Assembly (NCBI GenBank): GCA_021414165.1
Contig: JAIOPA010000138.1
Location: forward strand, 1 to 5,931
Direction: 5' to 3'
Source of the DNA: Candidatus Eiseniibacteriota bacterium
GTDB lineage: Bacteria; Eisenbacteria; RBG-16-71-46
DNA: 5,931 nt
Part shown: one piece after another, positions 1 to 5,927 of the stretch
Position numbering within the stretch: the first letter of the stretch is position 1
Layout of the letters: every line of letters starts with the position of its first letter
The notes under the pieces: generated by a model
What the model was told of the DNA's origin: nothing
What the model saw: only the letters and a program-made list of their open reading frames with translations
The model's database searches: none
Position numbers and translations under genes: made by a program

Positions 1-256
1 CGCGGCCTTCGGGCTGTTCGGCGCGCGCCCCAACCCGTCGCATGGCGCGCTGCGCGTGGCATTCGAGTTGGCCGAACCTGACGACGTGCGACTGGAACTG
101 CTCGATGTGAGCGGGCGCGTGGTCGCGCGCACGGCGCAGTCGTTGGCTGCGGGCTCGCACTCGTGGCCGGTGCCCAACACGCTCGCGCCGGGCGTGTACG
201 TGATCCGCCTGCACACCGCCGGGCATAACGCGCGCACCACCGCGATCGTCTATTGA
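1..256 (+). CDS. C-terminal end of a secreted protein with a type A sorting / FlgD-Ig-like tail (5' partial)
   Basis: The reading frame is open from base 2 to the TGA at 254-256, so the gene begins outside the window. A GTG at 56 is an internal valine, not a start. About 84 codons are visible. They begin FGLFGARPNPSHG, the 'PNPS.G' opening typical of C-terminal secretion and sorting domains. The beta-rich order of that domain follows: a strand ending VAFEL, then VRLELLDVSGRVV, a glycine turn (AAGSHSW) and LAPGVYVIRL. The protein ends in ARTTAIVY. In the Bacteroidetes type IX system such domains direct outer-membrane translocation. In other phyla the same fold occurs without a proven sorting role, so export is likely but the route is unknown. 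The catalytic or binding part lies off the window and its function cannot be named. It converges on the helicase gene with a 4-bp gap and no room for a separate terminator. The tail is clearly different from the FlgD-like tails of the two minus-strand exported proteins. Confidence 0.85.
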   Translation, partial: AAFGLFGARPNPSHGALRVAFELAEPDDVRLELLDVSGRVVARTAQSLAAGSHSWPVPNTLAPGVYVIRLHTAGHNARTTAIVY

Positions 257-260
257 GCTC

Positions 261-2669
261 TCACCGCGACAACCAGTACTCCAGCAGGAAGCGCGCGGCG
301 TCCTTGGACGGGATCTCCTTGGTGTTCTTGATGCCATCCCAGTCCTGCTGCTGAGCCGGCCGCAGCACCGGCAGCCCCACGCACGCCGGGCAGCCCGTGC
401 CGCACGGACAGCCCACCAGATGTGCGAGTGACGCCTCGGCCAGTTCGTCGAGCCGCGCCCAACCCTGCTCGGCGAAGCCCAACCCGCCGTGATAGCGATC
501 GAACATGAACAGCGTGGGCCGCCCGGTGTTCGCGGAATCGAGCATGCCGCCCAGGTCGAGCGGATCGCACATGGCCATGAGCGGCAGTAGCTGCACGAAC
601 AGATTGCGCACGCCCGACAGCGCCTCCCACGGGTTCAATCCGCGCATGTTGAGTTCGCGCGTGGTGGCCTCGTTGGGCGCCAGCCAGAAGCCGCTCGTCT
701 CGAGCGTGAGCCGCGGCAGCTCGAGCGGGTGGTAGCCGATCGCATCGAGCGAGCGATAGCGGATCTTCTTGAACGCGATCGTCTGCCAGCTGTAGGTGAC
801 CTCGCCGAAGTGCGCGCACTCCGAGCGCCAGTCGCGCGCGCGCACCTCGTGCCGCACGCGCACGTTGGAGTCGAGCACGGGCTGCGTGTAGTAGTCGGCC
901 GTGCGCGGCTCTACGGTGGCCACCTTCTGCTCCAGGTCGAGCTTGCGGACCCACCACGTCTCGCCCTCGTGCAGATAGATCGCGTCGGGGTACACCAGCT
1001 CGAGCCCGCTGATGGCATCGACCGTGCCGATGACCGCGTTCTCGCGCGTGGCATCGACGATGGTGTACGTGTCGTCGCTCATGGTGCGCAGCGACACCTT
1101 GGCGCCCGGGAAATCGCTCTTGGCCCAGTACGCGCGGCCATCGATCACACGCGTCTCGCCGGCGTCCTCGAGTGCCGCCAGCACATCGCGCATCTGCTCG
1201 CCGAACGCGTGCTCGTCGGTGTCGGACAACGGCAGCTCGTAGGCCGCGCACGCCATCTGCTGCGCCAATATGTACGGGTTGTGCGGATCGATGCACGCCG
1301 ACTCGGTGGGCCGCCCGAACAGGTACTGCGGCCGCCGCATGAGGTACTGGTCGACCGTGTCGTTGTACGCCACCAGCACCACCAGCGACGGCGCGCCACT
1401 GCGGCCCGCGCGCCCCGCCTGCTGCCAGATGCTCGCCAGCGTGGGTGCCGCGCCCACCAGCACCGCAGCGTCCAACCCGCCCACGTCGATGCCCAACTCG
1501 AGCGCGTTGGTGCTCACCACGCCGCGCAGCTCACCCGAGAACAACGCCTGCTCGATGGCACGGCGCTCCTCGGGCAGATAGCCGCCGCGATACGGCCGCA
1601 GCCGCTCGTGCAACGGTGCGACCGGTGCGGCGAGTCCGTCGCGCGTCTCGCCCGGGATGCGTGCACGCGTGCGCTCGAGATGCTCGCGCGTGTAGCGGTA
1701 CACCAGCTCGGCCGACACGCGCGACTTGGTGAATGCGATGGCCTGCGCGCCGTGCTCGAGCGCACCCGCCAGCAACCACGAGCCCTCCACGTTCGAGCTG
1801 CGCCGCTCCACGCGCGTGTCGTCGCGGAATGGCGGGTTCCAGAACACGAAGTGCTTCTCGCCGCGCGGCGCGCCATCGTCGTCGACCAGTGCCACGTCGC
1901 GCCCGGTGAGTGCGGTGGCCAGCTCGGCGGGATTGCGGATCGTGGCGCTGCACAGCACGTAGCGGAACTCGCCGCCGTAATGCCGCACCAGGCGTTCGAG
2001 CCGCCGCAGCACCAGCGACACGTGGCTCCCGAAGATGCCGCGATACGCGTGCATCTCGTCGATCACCACGAAGCGCAGGTTCTTGAGGAAGCGTGCCCAC
2101 TTGGCGTGCTGCGGCAGGATGCCGGCATGCAGCATGTCGGGGTTCGACAAGATGACGTTGGCCTCCTCGCGCAGCTTCTTGCGCGTGGACGCCGCGGTGT
2201 CGCCGTCGTACACGCCCGCGCGCACCTCGCCCGCCAGACCGAAGCCGCCCTGCGCGAGACGCGTGAGGCTCTTGAGCTGGTCCTGCGCGAGCGCCTTGGT
2301 GGGGAACAGATAGAGCGCGGTCGCACCGGGTTCCTCGAGCAGCTTCTCGATGGCCGGCAGGTGGAAGCACAGTGACTTGCCCGACGCCGTGCCCGTGACC
2401 ACCACGGTGTCGCGCCCGGCGCGCAGCGCCTCGATCGCGCAGACCTGGTGCGTGTAGAGCCGCTCGATGCCGCGCTCGGCCAGCGCCGCCTGCAGCGCGG
2501 GCGGCAGCGGCGGCTGCAGCTCGCCGAAGCGCGCCGAGCGGGCCGGCAGCGTCTCCCAGTGCGACAGCGCGCCCTCGTTCTCGGGCCGGGCCGCGAACGC
2601 CTGCAGCCACTCGGGGAGCCCGCCCATACCCGCGCCATTCTTGAGGAATCGCCCCGCTCGCACCTGCAC
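261..2669 (-). CDS. mrfA: MrfA/YprA-family DEAD/DEAH-box DNA helicase with C-terminal four-cysteine zinc site
   Basis: Superfamily 2 helicase of about 802 residues. Numbered from the GTG at 2669, it has a YTHQ motif at 72-75, Walker A TGTASGKS at 92-99, Ia FPTKALAQDQ at 122-131, Ib SNPDMLH at 175-181, the Walker B box DEMH at 204-207 and SAT at 241-243. The second RecA domain has AIAFTKSR at 310-317, YRGGYLPEERR at 360-370, STNALELGID at 386-395 and QQAGRAGR at 416-423. The C-terminal part is the DUF1998/MZB-type region and ends in C754-P-C756...C760-P-A-C763. This order and many phrases match Bacillus subtilis MrfA as I recall it (about 750 residues). MrfA is a 3'-5' DNA helicase related to Hrq1 that acts with the MrfB nuclease in UvrABC-independent repair of mitomycin lesions. 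All motif residues look intact. Three starts are possible: GTG 2705 (no Shine-Dalgarno), GTG 2669 (GGGAGG five bases upstream, chosen) and ATG 2627 (best fit to the family N-terminus, no Shine-Dalgarno). No mrfB lies in the window. Confidence 0.93.
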   Translation of the reverse strand: MQVRAGRFLKNGAGMGGLPEWLQAFAARPENEGALSHWETLPARSARFGELQPPLPPALQAALAERGIERLYTHQVCAIEALRAGRDTVVVTGTASGKSLCFHLPAIEKLLEEPGATALYLFPTKALAQDQLKSLTRLAQGGFGLAGEVRAGVYDGDTAASTRKKLREEANVILSNPDMLHAGILPQHAKWARFLKNLRFVVIDEMHAYRGIFGSHVSLVLRRLERLVRHYGGEFRYVLCSATIRNPAELATALTGRDVALVDDDGAPRGEKHFVFWNPPFRDDTRVERRSSNVEGSWLLAGALEHGAQAIAFTKSRVSAELVYRYTREHLERTRARIPGETRDGLAAPVAPLHERLRPYRGGYLPEERRAIEQALFSGELRGVVSTNALELGIDVGGLDAAVLVGAAPTLASIWQQAGRAGRSGAPSLVVLVAYNDTVDQYLMRRPQYLFGRPTESACIDPHNPYILAQQMACAAYELPLSDTDEHAFGEQMRDVLAALEDAGETRVIDGRAYWAKSDFPGAKVSLRTMSDDTYTIVDATRENAVIGTVDAISGLELVYPDAIYLHEGETWWVRKLDLEQKVATVEPRTADYYTQPVLDSNVRVRHEVRARDWRSECAHFGEVTYSWQTIAFKKIRYRSLDAIGYHPLELPRLTLETSGFWLAPNEATTRELNMRGLNPWEALSGVRNLFVQLLPLMAMCDPLDLGGMLDSANTGRPTLFMFDRYHGGLGFAEQGWARLDELAEASLAHLVGCPCGTGCPACVGLPVLRPAQQQDWDGIKNTKEIPSKDAARFLLEYWLSR
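381..410 (-). other. Codons of the four-cysteine zinc-binding cluster of the MrfA-like helicase
   Basis: The segment encodes CPCGTGCPAC, spacing C-x-C-x3-C-x2-C, near the helicase C-terminus. The same arrangement (CPC..GCP.C) closes MrfA-family proteins, where the cysteines bind a metal ion. All four cysteines are present, which supports a functional rather than decaying gene. Metal binding is inferred from the family. Confidence 0.8.
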
Positions 2670-2674
2670 GTGCA

Positions 2675-2680
2675 CCTCCC
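2675..2680 (-). promoter_or_regulatory. Shine-Dalgarno site deciding the helicase start
   Basis: On the minus strand the sequence reads GGGAGG-TGCAC-GTG, placing a strong GGGAGG five bases before the GTG at 2667-2669. Neither the upstream GTG (2705) nor the downstream ATG (2627) has a purine-rich site at the right distance. The same 12 bases GGGAGGTGCACG precede the GTG start of the next gene upstream (5213). A GTG at 2661-2663 would be the only other start served by this site, with an 11-base spacer. If 2705 were the true start, this would simply be coding sequence. Confidence 0.55.
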
Positions 2681-2768
2681 ACCCGGTGGTCCCTGCGAAC
2701 TGCACAGATGAGCAGTAACACGCCGGGGCGGGGTCTGGCGAGGGCGAAGTTGGGAGCGGCCGGAAGGC

Positions 2769-3395
2769 CTAGCGGATCACCACGAACCGGCCGGTCTGGT
2801 GCCCGGCGCGCGCGGCCTCGACCGTGAACAGGTAGACGCCGGACTCGACCTCCTGTCCGTTCCGCGACACCAGGTTCCAGGCGGCCTGGCCATCGCCGCG
2901 CGAGCCGTCGTGCTCGAGGGTCTGCACGAGGTCGCCGGCCAGGGTGTAGATGCGGATCGTGCTGCGCTCGGCGGGCAGCCCGAAGAAGTCGAGATGACGC
3001 GTGATCGCATCGCCGGGTACCGGCTCGCGGTCCCACGGGGCACGCGCGCGATACGGGTTCGGCACCACCCACACGCGTCCACTCCGCTCGGTCGTACCCG
3101 ACTGGATGCGCGGCCGGACGACGTCTGAGAACACCGTGCGGAACGGGCTCTCGAGCAACTCCGTGCGAACCGAGCCCGTGATGGTGGTGGAGCGATACGC
3201 CACGGTCGTCACCACGTAGTGGTAGTCGAAACCGTCGAGCACGCGCGTGTCCTCGAAGCGATAGCGGCCAACCGGATGATGCCGCCGTTCGTACACGACC
3301 GAATCGTAGTCAACCGCGCTCTGCAGGATCCGCGACAGCGGTTGCGCGCCCAACGTGGTGTCCACGCCGAAGCTCGCGACTTGCTGCCAGCGCGA
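2769..3395 (-). repeat. Paralogous C-terminal block, copy 1
   Basis: This 627-bp block (208 codons plus stop) matches 5301-5927 without any insertion or deletion. By hand count 147 of 208 residues are identical. Conservation is patchy: strong in SRWQQVASF, DGFDYHYVVT, LLESPFRT, VWVVPNP, TIRIYTLAGDLV and QTGRFVVIR, and weak in the linker between the Fn3-like part and the FlgD-like tail. DNA identity is also high, for example 29 of 30 bases at the stop-codon end. Confidence 0.92.
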
Positions 3396-5213
3396 CGTGG
3401 CGGGCAGCAATGACTCGCGGTCCCAGTCATCGAGCCGGTACACGCGATAACCCCAGAACTGATACGGCGCACCCGGCAGGATGCCCGCGCTGATCTGGAT
3501 CTCGGCGAGGTCGTCCCATTCGACGATCGCCTTGCGATCGCCGCCCGTGACGCGCGTGGCCGGCTGCGGCGGCGAAGGGGCGCGCACGAACCACGGCACG
3601 GCCGTCTCCCTGCCCGCGAGCCCGGTGCACGCATCGCAATCGAGATCGGACCACACGCAGGTCATGCCCGGTGTGTACGTGATCTCGAACGATCCGCCGG
3701 GCGGCAGGAAACCAGGCGGGAACGGCGGCGAGATCGGCGGGTAGTAGGCGGGGTCGCGGTAGAACTTGGTGATGCAATGTGGGTCGTAGTTGAACGTGAC
3801 CCCTTCGGGCGGCGAGTAGCACAACTCGTGACCGGCCACTCCACCGCGGCCGTCCGTCGCGCTGTAGGGCTGTGACGCATCGGGCACCCGGTCGAGTGAC
3901 GTGCCGCGGTAGGCCAAGTGCGCGTTCTGCAGCGCCACGGTCAGGCTATCGCGGCCATCGGCCGCCACCAGTGCGACCGCGAACTGCACGGACTGCCCCG
4001 GATCGAGATGCGCGAACGGCCCGCAGGACACCAGCACGGTGTAGTCCTGGCCACGGTCGGTGCGCGCGCCGGGGAACTCCCCGCGCAATGCACGCGCCCG
4101 GTCGGCGTCGAGCAGCGGCGGACCGCCCTGCCCCGGAGGCAGGCCGAGCGAGAACACCGAGTAGCGGAACGTGGTGTCACGGCTCGGCGCACGCGCGGCC
4201 TCGCGCGCGGCGCGAACGCCGGGGAACGCCTCGTTCACCAGGAACCCGAGCGGGTCGGTAGTGTGCGACAACCCCACGATCGAGGTCCACGGAAGGCCGC
4301 TCGACTCGACGCCGTCGTGCACCGCGGGGACCGTCTGGTTGAACACCGAGAAGCAATCCTTCTGCATGACGTTGCTGGCCAGCGACGAGCGCCCCTCGAA
4401 CACGGCGAGCGAATCACGCACCAACGCGACGAGATCGTTCAGGTGCCCACTGCCATCGCGGCGGGTGCGCGAGTCGAGATTCGCGTACACGCCCATCCAG
4501 ACGTCGCGCAATGTCTGCTGCGTGTGGTTCGTCAGTGTGTACTGGATCCCCGCCACGTTGTCGTAACCGGTGATCGACCAGGTGTGCGCTTCCTGCCGCA
4601 CCGTGAGCCCCAGCGGCACATGACGCTCACCGCCCTCGTAGGCGAAGTCGATCGCCTCGCGCTGGTCGTCAGTGAACACGCATGCGGCCGTCTCCTGTGC
4701 CGGAAAGCGCACGTCCTCGTCGACCTCACCGTCGCCATCGTCATCGCGGCCGTCCAAGAACTCCTCGTCCACCTTGCCGTCGCCATCGTCATCGAACGTG
4801 GCGCGCGTGCCGCGCTCGCCCGCATAGCGGCGGCGCACCACGTCGGCGTCCGCGAGCGTGGGACGCCACTCGAACATGGGGCCGCCCGACACGCTGACCG
4901 TGCCATCCGTGCGCCGCGCGCTCACCCAGAGCTCCGCGTGCTCCAGACACTCTTGCCCCGAACCCTTGGGGAACTCGAACGACGGGTCGAACGACAGCCC
5001 CTTGTTGAAGAACGCATTGCCGAGCACGCCGATATTCGTGATGCGCATGCCGAACCGGCCGGCATCGAGCACGGGGCCATCGTTGGCGATGTCCATGCCG
5101 GCACGGACGGGGACCGCGGACGCCACGAAGCACAGCACTGCGAGCACCGCGCGCTGCCACCGTTGGGCACGCGCACGCCTCGCACTGCTGGCTGTCCCAA
5201 GCGACCCGATCAC
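2769..5213 (-). CDS. Exported 814-residue protein with Asp-rich loops, Fn3-like region and FlgD-Ig-like C-terminal tail
   Basis: The start is GTG 5213, with GGGAGG seven bases upstream. Residues 1-38 form a signal peptide: an Arg-rich start, a hydrophobic run AVLAVLCFVASAV at 22-34, and likely cleavage after VRA38. Residues 39-540 are an ectodomain I do not recognise. It contains two Asp-rich DDDGDG..DE loops at 141-167, a segment IQYTLTNHTQQTLRDVWMGV (223-242) that looks like a beta-sandwich strand pair, ten cysteines over the whole protein including a CDAC at 526-529, and a Pro-rich stretch at 492-506. Residues about 546-680 look Fn3-like (PPQPATRVTGGDRKAIVEW, then FWGYRVYR). Residues 713-814 form the tail: VWVVPNPYRA, TIRIYTLAGDLV, GQAAWNLVSRNG, ESGVYLFTV, ending QTGRFVVIR. 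Such tails occur on surface or secreted proteins of FCB-like phyla. No enzyme motif is visible, so it may be structural, adhesive or ligand-binding. Its last 208 residues are paralogous to the upstream gene, 87 bp away. Confidence 0.92.
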   Translation of the reverse strand: MIGSLGTASSARRARAQRWQRAVLAVLCFVASAVPVRAGMDIANDGPVLDAGRFGMRITNIGVLGNAFFNKGLSFDPSFEFPKGSGQECLEHAELWVSARRTDGTVSVSGGPMFEWRPTLADADVVRRRYAGERGTRATFDDDGDGKVDEEFLDGRDDDGDGEVDEDVRFPAQETAACVFTDDQREAIDFAYEGGERHVPLGLTVRQEAHTWSITGYDNVAGIQYTLTNHTQQTLRDVWMGVYANLDSRTRRDGSGHLNDLVALVRDSLAVFEGRSSLASNVMQKDCFSVFNQTVPAVHDGVESSGLPWTSIVGLSHTTDPLGFLVNEAFPGVRAAREAARAPSRDTTFRYSVFSLGLPPGQGGPPLLDADRARALRGEFPGARTDRGQDYTVLVSCGPFAHLDPGQSVQFAVALVAADGRDSLTVALQNAHLAYRGTSLDRVPDASQPYSATDGRGGVAGHELCYSPPEGVTFNYDPHCITKFYRDPAYYPPISPPFPPGFLPPGGSFEITYTPGMTCVWSDLDCDACTGLAGRETAVPWFVRAPSPPQPATRVTGGDRKAIVEWDDLAEIQISAGILPGAPYQFWGYRVYRLDDWDRESLLPATSRWQQVASFGVDTTLGAQPLSRILQSAVDYDSVVYERRHHPVGRYRFEDTRVLDGFDYHYVVTTVAYRSTTITGSVRTELLESPFRTVFSDVVRPRIQSGTTERSGRVWVVPNPYRARAPWDREPVPGDAITRHLDFFGLPAERSTIRIYTLAGDLVQTLEHDGSRGDGQAAWNLVSRNGQEVESGVYLFTVEAARAGHQTGRFVVIR
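4713..4793 (-). repeat. Two Asp-rich calcium-binding-like loops encoded by an 18-bp direct repeat
   Basis: Within the 814-residue exported protein, residues 141-167 read DDDGDGKVDEEFLDGR followed by DDDGDGEVDED, two units with a 16-residue period. Each has the DxDxDGxxD spacing of dockerin and thrombospondin type 3 calcium loops but lacks the Glu at loop position 12 of a classical EF-hand. At DNA level an 18-base stretch (plus strand 4729-4746 and 4777-4794) is repeated exactly 48 bp apart. Calcium binding is inferred from the motif. Confidence 0.75.
5100..5213 (-). other. Signal peptide of the 814-residue exported protein
   Basis: Codons 1-38 encode an N-region with several arginines (ARRARAQRWQR), a hydrophobic core of about 13 residues and a VPVRA end with small residues at -3 and -1, followed by GMDIAND. 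The arginines are not in a twin-arginine SRRxFLK context, so ordinary Sec export is more likely. The Cys in the core (C28) is not in a lipobox with the usual spacing. Confidence 0.8.
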
Positions 5214-5220
5214 GCGTGCA

Positions 5221-5226
5221 CCTCCC
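5221..5226 (-). promoter_or_regulatory. Shine-Dalgarno site of the 814-residue exported protein
   Basis: The minus strand reads GGGAGG-TGCACGC-GTG, with seven bases between the GGGAGG core and the GTG at 5211-5213. This is ideal spacing, and it is followed by a good signal peptide, which fixes the start. Confidence 0.8.
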
Positions 5227-5300
5227 GGAGAGCGAGGGAGTGTACGCGCTGGGAGTCACGGCCCGAAGCCCATCCCGACCAGCGCGGTACCCGCGACCGG

Positions 5301-5927
5301 CTAGCGGATCACCACGAAGCGGCCGGTCTGCGAGCCGATCGACGGCGAGGACACGGTGAACAGGTACACGCCGGACTCGATGTCCTGCCCGTTGCGCGAG
5401 ATCAGGTCCCACGCCGCCTGGCCATTGCCGCTGCGGCCATCGTGCTCGAGCGTCTTCACGAGATCGCCGGCCAGCGTGTAGATGCGGATGGTGGCCACAT
5501 CGCGCGGCAGGCCCAGGAAGTCGATGTGGCGCGTGAACGCATCGCCCGGCACGGGCTCGCGCTCCCACGGCGCATGCGCGCGGAACGGGTTCGGCACCAC
5601 CCATACCTTGCCATCGCGATACGCCGCACCGGCCTCGGTGCGCGGCCGCACGACGCCTGCGAACAACGTGCGGAACGGGCTCTCGAGTAGATCGACCCGC
5701 GGCGTGCCCGACACGGTGATGATGCGCTGTGCGACGGCCGTGACCACGTAGTGGTAGTCGAAGCCATCCTGCACGCGCGTGTCCACGAACCGGTAACGGC
5801 CCACCGGGTAGTGCCGGCGCTCGAACGCGATCGAGTCGAAGTCGCCGGCCGTGTTCGTGATGCCGGCCAACGACTGCGCACCGAGCGTGGTGTCGGCCGA
5901 GAAGCTGGCCACCTGCTGCCAGCGCGA
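5301..5927 (-). repeat. Paralogous C-terminal block, copy 2
   Basis: Gap-free partner of 2769-3395. It includes the end of the Fn3-like region, the variable linker and the whole FlgD-Ig-like tail. Both copies end in TAG with the same bases around it (plus strand CTAGCGGATCACCACGAA), so the duplication included the stop codon. Homology may continue past the window edge, since the next codon is also an alanine near the same place. Confidence 0.92.

Noticed and set aside
56..256. A 66-codon small gene starting at GTG 56
   Set aside because: The frame is open through to the left edge, and the upstream codons (FGLFGARPNPSHG) belong to the same sorting domain, so this is the end of a larger gene.
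729..2375. Long plus-strand open frame (548 codons) opposite the helicase
   Set aside because: It is fully antisense to a gene whose helicase motifs are intact, and its composition is the usual Arg/His/Ala/Val shadow of high-GC coding sequence.
2706..2768. Possible promoter for the helicase in the short gap
   Set aside because: No convincing -35/-10 pair is visible on the minus strand. The gap is G/C-rich and short, and co-transcription with the upstream gene is as likely.
1531..3072. Minus-strand frame of 513 codons starting MGGAEPV, and a similar frame at 4789-5604 also starting MGGAEPV
   Set aside because: The resemblance looked like a second paralogous gene pair. Both are out-of-frame readings of the duplicated tail DNA and run across gene boundaries, so the similarity is inherited from the real duplication.
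4713..4793. True EF-hand pair
   Set aside because: The loops lack the Glu at position 12 and there are no flanking helix patterns. They fit dockerin or thrombospondin-3-like Asp loops better.
261..5213. Helicase (from GTG 2705) and exported protein both exactly 814 codons in the same frame
   Set aside because: The products are unrelated in sequence and the helicase probably starts at 2669. The equal length is coincidence.
5214..5300. Possible small gene, promoter or RNA element in the 87-bp gap
   Set aside because: Beyond the Shine-Dalgarno and a weak 5-bp hairpin I see no start-plus-motif, no -10/-35 and no conserved RNA fold.
3918..5690. Long plus-strand open frame (590 codons) opposite the exported-protein genes
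   Set aside because: It lies antisense to two well-supported genes and crosses the gap between them. Its product is Arg/His/Ala-rich with no recognisable motif. Long antisense frames are expected in GC-rich DNA.
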